This document shows, piece after piece, positions 13,261 to 23,457 of a stretch of 64,000 bases of DNA (positions within the stretch are counted from its first letter, which is position 1; every line of letters starts with the position of its first letter). The DNA comes from Arthrinium phaeospermum. Its lineage: Eukaryota > Ascomycota > Sordariomycetes > Amphisphaeriales > Apiosporaceae. The translations under genes and the position numbers were made by a program. The stretch lies in contig QYRS01000003.1 in the NCBI GenBank assembly GCA_006503535.1, positions 3,720,001 through 3,784,000 on the forward strand. The letters are read 5' to 3'. Below the pieces are notes generated by a model. The model was not told the origin of the DNA, did not search any database, and saw only the letters and a list, made by a program, of their open reading frames with translations.

Positions 13261-13570
13261 GGATGCCTACGCCAAGTTCCAGTGGTACGCAGCGGGCCGC
13301 CTGCCCATCGGCACCAAGGCCTGCGTCGGCCGCGCCCTGGTCTCGGCCGGCGGCGCCGACAAGGGCAACTGCCACGGCGCCGGCAAGAAGAGGCGCAGCC
13401 GCTACGCCGCCACCATCGGGATTGAGGACTGGCCCGGCTACGGCGACGAGAGCAAGCACGTCTTTGGCGCGGCGGCTTCGTCGACGAAGAAGAAGAGGGA
13501 TAGCATTGATTCCTGGCCGGGTTACGGGGACGACAGCAAGCACGTCTTCACTCATCCCGCCATGGATTGA
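13261..13570 (+). CDS. Kex2-type repeat peptide precursor, 3' part (5' end unresolved)
   Basis: The frame from 13262 to the TGA at 13568-13570 encodes 102 residues after a plausible acceptor (CAG ending at 13260). It starts DAYAKFQWYAAGRLPIG and has two cysteines. A basic site KKRR (13385-13396) follows, then EDWPGYGDESKHVF (13424-13465), KKKR (13487-13498), then DSWPGYGDDSKHVF (13508-13549). The two units are exactly 84 bp apart and differ mostly at third codon positions, direct evidence that this frame is translated. Repeats behind Lys/Arg clusters are the layout of Kex2-processed peptides such as fungal pheromones and ustiloxin-type RiPP precursors. I recognise neither core. The first exon and signal peptide are not found; phase requires an upstream exon ending in two bases of a codon. 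It is head-to-head with the ML gene and convergent with the HET gene. Confidence 0.55.
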
Positions 13571-13925
13571 AGATGATGGGTATTGCGATATGCTGGTAGC
13601 GGCCGGTTTAAGGCGTCTAGGATATTGCTCTGTAGCAACACGGGTGCTGTATAAGGATTGGAGCAACTAGCGGGGGATTTTTAGGGTGTGTCTAAGATTC
13701 TTTCTATTCTGGGTTCTACCTTTTGGTTATCGTCGTCTTCTTTGGCCTGTATGTCAAGTCTGGTTGGTTGGTTGGTTCAGGGATGGCGTCTTCTCTTTCT
13801 TGATATGGAATACATGCGAGGATTAATATATTTAAATCTCTACCTCACTAACAAGTAGCTGCTTAGTCCTCCTGCTTGGCCATGACGAGTCCTGCTCATA
13901 CTAGTTTCAACCCACTCGGACATTG
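13571..13925. other. Convergent 3' intergenic region
   Basis: Short T-rich stretch between the 3' ends of the repeat-precursor frame (+) and the HET gene (-). It contains a GGTT mini-repeat near 13765 and an AT-rich segment near 13830, as expected for facing 3' ends. No gene is seen. Confidence 0.6.
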
Positions 13926-15272
13926 CTATTTATACGCAACATCATGCCCAACAGTCAGGGTGACTGTATTGACCCTGACGAGCCATGGGGAAATGTGAAT
14001 TCGGGACATTATTGAGACATGACGTTCGTCACAATTGACCCGACAGAATGTGCCGTCGCTCTGCTTCTTCAACTTGATCTTCACCGCCCCGAGTCCCCCG
14101 CCGGGCCTTGCAGCCCAACAGTTAAGCTTCACGGTGTGGGAAGGGAGGAGCTTCATAACAGCAAATTGGAGGGCCAGCACAGCGTTTGGCATCGGCAAAG
14201 GCGAGATGAATGGGTACACCAAGTCGAATCTATTCGAGGGGTCCACCTTGTATTCAGTCGTGAACTTCTGGCCGAGTGAGTCGCGCTTGATCCGTGGTTT
14301 CGCCCGCTTCGAATCGAAACGGATGTCTCCCGCACCCCGGAAACAGCCGGGATCTGGTGCCAGCATGCCGCTCCTCGTGATCTTGTCTGTCGTCCAGGCG
14401 AATAACGACTCGTCAAAGGGGCCCTTGGTCCAGCTGTTGATGATCTCACGCTGGAGCCGCAGATACTCGTGCTCTCCCTGTCCGTACCGGGCGTCGAGGA
14501 AGACGTCGAATATCCCAAGCATGCAGTATGCCCGGTCTTCCAGAATGGTCGTGTCGCGGCGCGAGAGCCAGCTCATCTTCTGAGCCAGACTCGCAGTTCG
14601 GAATTCTTGCAGATGGTCTTTCGAAATTCCTGTGGCAACTGTGATCTTTTCACAGAGATCCTCCTTGGATCCGATGCGCTTCCAGTTCCGATCATAGAAC
14701 ACAAGCGTTCTCGGCGCGAGGAGTTCTTGCAGCGTCCATCCTCTTGTGAACCACTCGCTCTCCACGAACTGGGCTTCAGAGCCGACTCTGTCGGCTTCAT
14801 CCCAGGTAACATCAAATAGATAGACAAGACAGATCTCTGCATTCTGGTACCAACGGAACATGGAGTTGATGGCCGTAGACACCTCCTGCTGTTGCCCCTC
14901 CCCCTTGTTGATGCAGATGGTGTCGATCCAGATGTATTGCATTGGCTCCTTTGCTGTCTTGTTCATGTCGCGGACCTGCTTACAAGCACCAGCGATTTTG
15001 TAGATGGATGGCTCTTGGCCCGCCGCATCCGTTGGAAGCTCCGGCATGGACTTGTCAGCCGAGGTGGGAATTTGAAGCAGTGCGCGTGGGAGATCATTAA
15101 AAGCTTTGAATTTGACTTCATCTCCAACCCAGCGATGAGACAGGATGGCGTACTTGTGCGGCCGGGCCTGTTTTGAAGGATTTGAGTACCAAAGCTGAGC
15201 CCTTGAATCCGACAGGGTCTGGTCAGGAAAACCGGATTCCAGTTCATGATTGTCCACATTCAGGAGCCTCAT
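13926..15272 (-). CDS. HET-domain (heterokaryon incompatibility) protein
   Basis: A single open frame of 448 aa from the ATG at 15272. That start gives the customary MRLL opening; the frame stays open 52 codons further upstream, but that part is not HET-like. HET-domain motifs appear in order: YAILSHRW (41-48), YIWIDTICIN (113-122) and GWTLQELLAP (178-187), followed by a region with an RAYCMLGIFDV motif, as in many STAND-less HET proteins. HET proteins trigger cell death in non-self recognition between fungal strains and are common in accessory regions. No NACHT, WD or TPR domain follows; the C-terminal 150 residues are unassigned. A TATATATA tract lies about 220 bp upstream. Confidence 0.88.
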   Translation of the reverse strand: MRLLNVDNHELESGFPDQTLSDSRAQLWYSNPSKQARPHKYAILSHRWVGDEVKFKAFNDLPRALLQIPTSADKSMPELPTDAAGQEPSIYKIAGACKQVRDMNKTAKEPMQYIWIDTICINKGEGQQQEVSTAINSMFRWYQNAEICLVYLFDVTWDEADRVGSEAQFVESEWFTRGWTLQELLAPRTLVFYDRNWKRIGSKEDLCEKITVATGISKDHLQEFRTASLAQKMSWLSRRDTTILEDRAYCMLGIFDVFLDARYGQGEHEYLRLQREIINSWTKGPFDESLFAWTTDKITRSGMLAPDPGCFRGAGDIRFDSKRAKPRIKRDSLGQKFTTEYKVDPSNRFDLVYPFISPLPMPNAVLALQFAVMKLLPSHTVKLNCWAARPGGGLGAVKIKLKKQSDGTFCRVNCDERHVSIMSRIHISPWLVRVNTVTLTVGHDVAYK

Positions 15273-15489
15273 GATGCAGGTATAAGCAAGGGGTGCTTCG
15301 CTGAGTGAGAATAGAGACAGACCAAAAGACTGCAGGAAGGAGGGAACATGTTTCACTTGTGTATCTGTTATGAAGATCAAGGGGAATTTCGGGTAAGGCT
15401 GGAATATAAGATGAGCGGACTTGAACATCAGCTGAAAAGTCTACTATCACATGTGGAATGTTGCAACTGCCGGTATAGTAATTATTGGC

Positions 15490-15500
15490 ATATATATATA
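15490..15500 (-). promoter_or_regulatory. TATA-like tract upstream of HET gene
   Basis: An uninterrupted alternating AT stretch about 220 bp upstream of the HET start codon on the minus strand. Position and composition fit a TATA-type element, but the transcription start is unknown. Confidence 0.3.
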
Positions 15501-15663
15501 GTAACACTTTTCTAAATGACATCCAACTCCAGCAGCCTACGAGAACGGGCCGTTTAGTATGAATCGTTGCTTTTTGAGGCGTTGTGGATGCCTGTAGATA
15601 GGCAGCCTTGTAGAATCGAATATAGCTATCAGCCGGCCCAGACAACCAAAAAGGCAGGTGCAT

Positions 15664-16215
15664 TTAATGAGGGAGATCCTCGTACGACGTGATTGCCGGT
15701 GCAGATTGGAGGGAGGGCAATAGTGCAACGCGCGGGCAGGCATCGTCCAGGGCTGATGTCGCGGAAAAGTAAACCCCCACGTACTGCCTCATTTGTGATT
15801 GGCTGTATTGGTATGATGATGCGTCTATGGGCGACGGTGGCTTGTTGTTCATCCACAACATTGGCGGAAGCTTCTCGCCCCCTTCCCGGTATGCGTGAGC
15901 GCCGACATGCCCACCAGGGGCGGCGCCAGGGTGGTGTCGTGGATGATAGTGACGGCCCCGGCGCCCCTGTTGGTGAGCGACTTCTGGCTGGCATCGATGT
16001 ACTCCAGATCATGGATCCATTGCGACCGATTGTAGCGCCGATCCATCGCAGGTCAACGTAGGAGAACGGGACGACTTTGTCCAACTTGCTCCTGGTCTAC
16101 GGTACTGCTGTCGGAAGAGAAGTATGTACGGAACTTTGACGCGGTCGAGTCGAGCACATAGTCTGGGGCTTTGCCCGTGTGGATGGCTCCCTTAGTACCC
16201 AGCATGGTGAGGTAT
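15664..16215 (-). pseudogene. Degenerate metallopeptidase-like gene remnant
   Basis: Three protein-like segments lie in different minus-strand frames separated by stops. The first (about 16210-16055) contains DYVLDSTASKFRTYFSSDSS. The second (16046-15852) contains WIHDLEYIDASQKSLTNRG then AVTIIHDTTLAPPLVG. The third (15861-15664) contains DASSYQYSQSQMRQYVGVYF. The order loosely resembles M35 (deuterolysin) or related fungal metallopeptidases: an SASKF..YF segment, a histidine motif followed by AP, then a Tyr-rich end. Where HExxH would be expected there is HDTTL, so zinc binding appears lost. No consensus introns join the pieces cleanly. I read it as a decayed gene. The family assignment is tentative, and a divergent intact multi-exon gene is not excluded. 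Confidence 0.35.
15792..15811 (+). repeat. Dispersed 20-bp CCAAT-pair element, copy A
   Basis: TTTGTGATTGGCTGTATTGG occurs here and, with one mismatch, twice in the 112-bp tandem duplication at 29.9-30.1 kb. On the minus strand it carries two CCAAT pentamers, the binding core of the fungal Hap complex. It lies inside the decayed peptidase-like gene. Confidence 0.5.
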
Positions 16216-16881
16216 TCATTCCCCAAGGCTTGATATCATTGCTGCTTTAAAGAACGGTAGAGAGATAGAAAGGGGAAAAGAAATACCAGCTGAACTGTGA
16301 TATCGCTGAGTAAGAACAAGTCTTGTTAAGGCTAGGTTTGTTTCCGCCCCCACGACACAACCCGAGCTTCACACCCCCTTTATGGACATCCCAGCAATTA
16401 TCCCCTCGATGACTAGAAACCAGCCCCCTCGTATCTTTGGCATGGTATCAGACAACCGTCCCCGCTAGGTGTCATGTAAACAATCATCGATATGAGAGGG
16501 CCTTCCTCTAGGTATGAATAGGACAGGAAACATGGACCATGGATTATAATCCTGACTTGACTCATTCGATTCCATATATCAGGATATGTACACAGCCATG
16601 GTAGACACAGAAATGAATAGGTATAGAAAGTCCAGCACCCGGTATAACCAACGCGAGAACCAAGAAACATCGATACGCGATGCTATGCAAGCCACCCACG
16701 ATCAACCCAAACGCGAATCCTCGTATCCCCTCTCCTGATCGACCTTCGGCCTCTCCCACTAGAAGCAGCACGTACACAAGCGACAATTCTTCTTCGTTTC
16801 CGGGGTCCTCTTGATTACCACCATGTTCTATCCGTACATCATCTAAAACCCCGCCGCCTCTTTCCTTAACTCTACTCCCCC
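16216..16881. other. Intergenic region, no gene seen
   Basis: Non-coding stretch between the decayed peptidase-like gene and the 3' end of the flavoprotein gene. It presumably holds the latter's 3' UTR. No open frame with recognisable motifs. Confidence 0.55.
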
Positions 16882-19011
16882 TCACAGCTGAGGCCTAGTC
16901 TCGGACGACCCCAACTTCTTGTTCGCAGTGAAGGCCGCAAAGTACTCGTTGAGAGCAAGGACGGTGCCGGCGCCCTCGACGAGGCTGACCACGATGCCGA
17001 CATAACCATCGGGCCTCACCACGACGATGCCGCCCTTGTCCTCGTCGAGCCCGAGCTTGGCGTGGGCGGCGGCGCGGGCGTCGGGCACGCGGCGGCTCCA
17101 GAGGTCGTCGGCGTAGACCAGATCGCGGTAGCGCGCCAGCAGGCCGGGCACGTCGCGCGAAATCTCAATTTCGGACCGGCGCGCCGCGAGGATGGTGCAG
17201 ATGCTGAAGAAGCGGCTGTGCGGGTTCAGGGAGTCGTGATGCGAAACCTGGTCCATGTCGGAGCGCAGGTGGCTGCCGAAGAAGGAGTCGGGTTTGGCCA
17301 GGTGCGCCGCAAAGTCGGCCAGCGCCTGCCGGTTCCGCACCGGGTGGCCGCCAAAGACATACAGGCGGAACGCGCCGTTGAGGGGGATCTCCTGCTCGAG
17401 GTGCACCACGTTGGCGTCGACGACGCGCGTCACGTCGGCGTTGATCATGAGCCGGCCCGTCCGCAGGTTGGTGCCCTTGGGGTGAATGAGCGGCGACCGC
17501 GCCGCGTGGTCGGGCGACCAGTTGAGCGAGTTGGGGCTGTAAGCCACGCCGTAGCCGCTGGTGAACTCGCACGACTCCTTGAACGTCCGGATGAAGTCGT
17601 TGTCATCGTCGGCGCCGCCGGTTTGGAGCGCGGGCTTCTGCTCCGACGCGGCTTGCACCGTGTCGGCCGACGGCCGCGTCGAGAAGAGCTTGGCGTATCT
17701 GTTGTCGAAGTCCAGCAGGTTCTCGGCCACCTCTTTCCGCTCGGGCTCGTACGTCTTGAGCAGCTCGCGGTCGGCAAAGCCGGCCTCTACTGCGTGGATC
17801 TTCCACGCCAGGTTGAGCGCGTCCAAGAAGGCCGTGTTCATACCTTGTCCAGCTTTGGGCTATATGCAGAAAGAGTGAATAAGTGAACATCATCTTGTTT
17901 AGGCCGAGGGGAGTAGTCAACTTACACTGTGTGTATGGCAAGCATCGCCACCCAGGAAGACTCTTTGGTCGAGGCTATATCTTTCGGAGATGCCCTGCCC
18001 GATGGGGTAGACGGAGTACCACTCTACACGTTCCCATTCGATGGAGTAGGGCTGTAAGATCTTCTTGGCTGTTGCTTGAACCTCTGCCTCGGTTGCCGTC
18101 TTCCGGGGATGGAAGTCGGGATCTGTTGAAGAGGCAATCTGAATATACAGCCGGACCATGTTGTCTTCACGGGGAATGACCATGATTGACCCGTGTTCCG
18201 AGTGAATCGTGCATTTCATCTGTAACAGGGTCAGTCAAGCTTCAATACACCTTGTGTGTCTCTCTACGAACCTTGATATCGGGGAAGTCAGTCTTGACCA
18301 CCCCATCCATTACACCCCAGACATTGGAGATGGGATCCTTGTGCTTGATGCCGATTTTGAGCTGATCCCGTACGAAGGAGCGAGCACCTTCACCGCTGAA
18401 GAGGTACTTAGCATGTACGGTCTCCTCGAAGGTACCGTCGGTGTGTTTGAGCTGGACCTCGACGGGGTACTCCGGGTTGGCCTTCTCGTCCGTCTTGAAG
18501 CCGGTGATGGTCCAGGGCCGCTGCACCTTGTTACCAGACTTGGCGAGGTCGCCGATGAAGACGCGCTCGATCAAACCCTGGTGCAGCAGCGTCGTGAAGG
18601 GGTACCGCGCGTCGATGAAGCTCGGGCAGCTGGCCCAGGTGCCGGTTCGGACGATGCCGTCACCGTTCTTGGGCGGATCCCAGAATGCAACCTCGTAGAC
18701 CCGGGCGGGCTTGTGCGCCATGATGGCCGACTTCAGGCCCATGTTGCGGAGAAGGTCCAGCGACCTCGGCTGGATACCGTCCGCGCGCCCCGTTGGGGTT
18801 GGCTCGGCTCTGTTGTCAATGTGCTTGATGGTGTATCCCCATCTCGCCAGGCAGGTGGACAACATCAAGCCCACCGGGCCGGCTCCCACGATGACTGGTC
18901 AGGGGGTCAGCCCGTTTGTTCGCATTTCGGCCAAACGGACGGGTGGGAGCTGGACTTACCAATATCATAGTTGGGCGGCGAGGGCCTTTTCGCGGGTTGA
19001 GTCTCGATCAT
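16882..19011 (-). CDS. FAD-dependent phenol 2-monooxygenase-type hydroxylase
   Basis: Four exons, 19011-18960, 18894-18272, 18219-17926 and 17859-16882, are joined across introns of 65, 52 and 66 bp, giving 648 aa. The first splice reconstitutes the FAD-binding Rossmann motif [10 protein letters not shown] (residues 18-27). The RADGIQPRS segment (53-61) holds the aspartate matching the catalytic Asp54 of Trichosporon phenol hydroxylase. The second FAD motif [21 protein letters not shown] spans the third intron. The long C-terminal part fits the thioredoxin-like dimerisation domain, and the length matches the roughly 660-aa family. Such enzymes ortho-hydroxylate phenols using NADPH and O2; homologues also act in secondary metabolism, so the true substrate is open. 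No aromatic-catabolism partner genes are adjacent. The C-terminal half is strikingly GC-rich. Confidence 0.9.
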
Positions 19012-22000
19012 GGCGACGATATGCGGTGTGAAGGGGTGGCGAACAGGTGGCCGATGATGCAGAAGCAAGGTCTATCGATGAAAAGGGCAAACAGGGCGGC
19101 GGCAATGGGCTACCAAACAGCCTGATAGCGGAAACGAATCGGAAGGGGGCCGAATGGGAACTGCGTCTATATTGGGTATCTCAATGTAACATGACAAGTG
19201 ATCCAGAACGTCTCTCGTGCTCTTTCCAGTCTCGTATTTTTATTACCGAACCGTTTCGGGCAAAAAACCACACGATGCGAGAAAATGAAACTAGAGTAGG
19301 GAACGAGAGATGAAGAACAAGAGATATGTTGAGTCCTATATACTTGAAGTCCACGTGCTGGTGGCTTCGCCGGTCAATCCGAGTTGAGGGAGCTCTTGGA
19401 GGCCGATGGGTAGACCCGAGACGCCAGGAGCACCAAAGAAAATGGACACGCTGTTACGGGTCCTTCTCACGGCATAGATTTCGGGAAAGGGCATGCTCTC
19501 TCTGAACCGAAGTCATGATTCCAAGTGAGCGGAAAGATGGGGTACAGCTGCGGTGGACAAGAACTCCATCCTGGGCGGCCTGGGGAGGGCGGCTTATCCA
19601 CTCGTGTGGCATTAGGTATGCTCCACACAAGCTGGGAGGCAGGCACAAGCGCGAGTGCGAGTGCGTGTGAGAAGAAGTGGAAGGCGCAGAAGCAAGTGCA
19701 CAAGTCTGGTGTGCTTGTTGCCATCATTGATGGGCTGCCTGCCAACCTTCCATGCTTGATGGCCGTCCAGCAGCAGCTGGCGGGATCTTTCCTCCCCGAC
19801 GACTACTTACTTCTGTAGCTCGTGGCCATGCAAGCGCAGGTGAGCAGCCAGTGCAATCGAGGGATGAGCAATTGATGACTGCAACTTCCAATGACTAGTA
19901 CCAAGTTAGGGGGGTTACCTAGGCAGAAGGATTACCTAGCACGGGATTTGATTATTGGCGCCAACCTCTCTCCCCTGCACATCCCCGTGGGGCCTGACCC
20001 GCGTCTACAACGTCCTTCCTTACTTTTTGCTGGAGCCGGGAGGTAGACACGGTAATCGAGAAAGGCGGGGCCGAAGGCGGGGTGCCCACGGCTGAGAATC
20101 TCGGCTTTGGCAAGCGGCTGGCTCTCCTTGCAGCTGAGGGAAGAGGCAAGGGGCACCTTCGGTAACAGCATCTCCAGCAAATCCCAAACCCGAGGAATCA
20201 ATTATCAATTTGGGAGGGTCTTATCAACCCCACATCCCTACATCATCTAGGTATCATCGGTCCATCTGTCAAGCCGGGGTTTATTTATTCCAGCGGTCGC
20301 TTGGTAACCTACGACATACTTAGTAATAATCAGTGCGAACTATCTCCAAGCTTTTGGTCAGCAGGCGACCTTACATGGCCCACGCGATTGGACTTTCCTT
20401 CTTCTTCTTCGCGACACGCGCCCTTACAAGTCTACCTACTTCAATGATCCTTCAACGTCTTGAGCGAGCGACAAGACTGAAATGGGTAACTGGAAATCCC
20501 GGATCTAAAGATATTTCACTCGGGCATTTCCCTTCTAGGTATCCTCTGATCATACTGACCTTGATGGTTTTCGTCCTCCTTTTGATTCCGAATTGTGGTG
20601 CACGCAACCCCCGTTGTAAGATATGTTCGCCTCTCCCGCCTCATTGACTTGCCGGATCATTGCAGCCAGCGACGAGGAGCGCCATGCACCCTTCCGGGTC
20701 TTCGTCCTTGCCGATTTCTCTAGAGCATGGGAACGAATGGCCAAGCAGCAGCGCTGGATCTCCCACATCCAGAAAGCAGTCAAGGAGATCAGCTATACCG
20801 GGGTTTCTGGGCACAGTTAGGTCTATGGTTTGTTGTATTCGAACTCGCCGTCTCCTTGATAGTTACCGAGTCGCCCATGCTGGGTAGCGTATGATTTTGC
20901 TTTAGTTATGCAGCACTCTTGTTGCCTCTTTGATCCTTCGAAATGTCATTGCTTTCATGAGTAACCTGCCCCCGCGGACCGGGGATCACGACTGGGTATC
21001 GTTAGGGATATTGTGTGATGCCGAGACAAAGTTAAACGTCCATTGGCCCCGTACTCACAGCTTGGTCATCGCGGGCAGCTCGGAGATAATGATCTAATCC
21101 CCAGGATATGTTGATTTTGCCCACCGAAGTTGCGGATGAGGCTGCTGTCTCTCGATTTGGTCCTCGGTTGGTTGGTGTAACCTGCCTGGTTCTTTATCCT
21201 ATTATACTCGGCGGCGGCTGTGGTGGTGCTGTCTGGGCAAAGTGCGATACTGGCGACAACCCCGGCGAAAGCGGCTCCGGCTGCTAGTTTCAATGGTATC
21301 GCATGAAGAGAGTCACGACCAGGAGAGGTTGTCGCATAAGGATGCTTTTTTTCTTGGTTATAAGGGGCGTTTGAACTACCGAGTCTGTTGATGCGTCTTG
21401 CTAGCATACCTAACCATTGGTGAAACATCCCCAGCGAGCCGGCGTTCTCTCATCGGCTCTGTTGTCGTCGCACGAGATATTCAAGTCCTACTCATGTTGG
21501 TCTCTATTCGAGATGAAATCGTGCATGGCTGTGAAAAAACACACCACGTTTGGTGGGCCAAGATACGGAAAGTCAGTATGAGATTCTTCTGGAGAGAACA
21601 CCATCATGGGTGTCATATTTTTCTCTGTAGCTGTTGCTGCATATTTGTGACTGGCTCACTGGTTTTGGGGAGAGAATCATGAAGGTGTTGCACATTTGGC
21701 GATGCAGAGCCAGATATGCTCGATCCTGACAAGCGCTAATACGAGGGATTGGCTACGCTAAATTACAGAATAGTTCGGTTCAGGGACCTGATGTTTTCGT
21801 ATGGCTACGGAGCATCCTCCGTTCAAATTAGCATTGAAGAACGCTACGCAGTAAGGGGTCGCTACTTTTTGTCTGTATTCGTCGGCAATGGCGCGAGGCG
21901 CAGACGCAGAGATACACCCTTGACGGCGAACATGCTACTCCCACCAGACTATGCAGTACTGTATGTACTAGGGATCACTTGGTGCTATTGGCACTTACTG

Positions 22001-23457
22001 GCCTGACGAGCTATCGCAGGAAGTATCATACCACGAGCAGCGTTGCTGCAGGAATTGTTGTTTAGCAGATTCAGGCATCAAAGAAGGGCCCAATTAATAT
22101 ACAATCTCAACATGAGAAGAAGTACTCATCGTGTGCAGTTGATGCCACCGAAGTCTGTAAGTCAACCTACTGGAGAATGTTGCAAGCGGTTGCAATTGAT
22201 AGGAGGAAAATAAACTATTTGGGGTATGCGCCTTCCCGATCTGCTCAATGGGCACATCACTATTCGAAATATAGCAGCATCTGCTCCGAATATATATTTG
22301 AAAACTTTAGGCAGATTGTTCTCGAAAATCGCGAAACACTATGAAAGACATTGTTAGATTTCAGGAATGAAATGGTCACCATCACCTGAATGTCAGTGTA
22401 ACGGGCATGATCCCTGTTTGGCCTCATAAGGTTAGCAGCTTACTGCCTTAGCCTTTGCACCGAGGAATGGCTGCAAACAGCCGCACCCCCAAAGCAGTAG
22501 TTACGTGCGTGAAAGTCCTACGCCATGCTGTAGCCTAACCTAACGTATGAAACCTTCAATCTATTTCTCACGATGATCCGAAAGATATAGTCCGATGTAT
22601 GAAACTCCAGCCTCCAGGAATATGGCAGTCGCTCGCATTGACAGGCCGCCCAATACCCGGGTAATTCATGCTGCAGCAGCAGACCAGTGGCCCCCATGAC
22701 GTCAAAAACATGACCCCACCAAGCCCGTGTGCTTGCTCGTCTGGCGCCTCAGCACCGCACCTGACTGGCCGACTGCTAGCAAGACACGCTGCATACATGA
22801 CTGGACAACTTCTGTGATGAGGGAGCAGCATATCGAGTCAGCCGCCTTACTCTACTGATACGACCCCGTGTTGCCTGAAGAGGCATTTTCTCCCCCGTTC
22901 AAGAGGGCAGGCAATTCTGCCTTCCGGGCTGAAAGAACCACTACTCTCCTCGCCTTGTTCATTTTGGACGGAGAAAACAACAAACGATCTTTCATTCGAC
23001 CAAAAGAGGCAGCCCGCAAAGCTGCATATACACCGCCTGCGAGGTCTGGGCTCGGTCGGCACTGCGTTTGGCCGCATCGTCATCACACCACCCATTGCTT
23101 TTATCGACAGCACTGCATATACGCAAAAGGGCCTATAATAAGAGCCCACGTCTTCATTCTAAGGGCAAGGGCACTACTGCTTTCGTTTTTTACACGAGAT
23201 CACGAGGACTCGGTTGGATTCGGAGTTTGCACCAGGACGCTCGGTCAAAAGTGCCAATTTTGCTTCACAGGCCAGTGGAACTTCAACCTAGCGAACTCTG
23301 TATACGACCTAAACGAACAAGGTGTACACGGCTACATGTGCTATCTGCCGAACAAGAATATACTCACGACTCGCTGAACGAAATATCTGTTGTGAACCAC
23401 ATACCATAGCAGTATCTTCTGCCCCTTGAAGCGTAAGCAAACGAAAGTAAGCCGAAC
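19012..23457. other. Gene-free region of 4.4 kb
   Basis: No coding region can be supported. One minus-strand open frame (21428-21066) has a hydrophobic segment but no start context, conservation or splicing evidence. The right end is the upstream region of the gene at 23458. The middle (about 21.7-22.6 kb) is relatively A/T-rich. Confidence 0.55.

Noticed and set aside
13250..13666. Minus-strand open frame opposite the repeat precursor
   Set aside because: The two repeats are conserved at the protein level with synonymous changes only in the + frame, so the minus frame is a shadow.
21066..21428. 120-codon minus-strand frame with a hydrophobic segment
   Set aside because: Only one weak membrane-like stretch; no conservation, signal peptide or splicing evidence.
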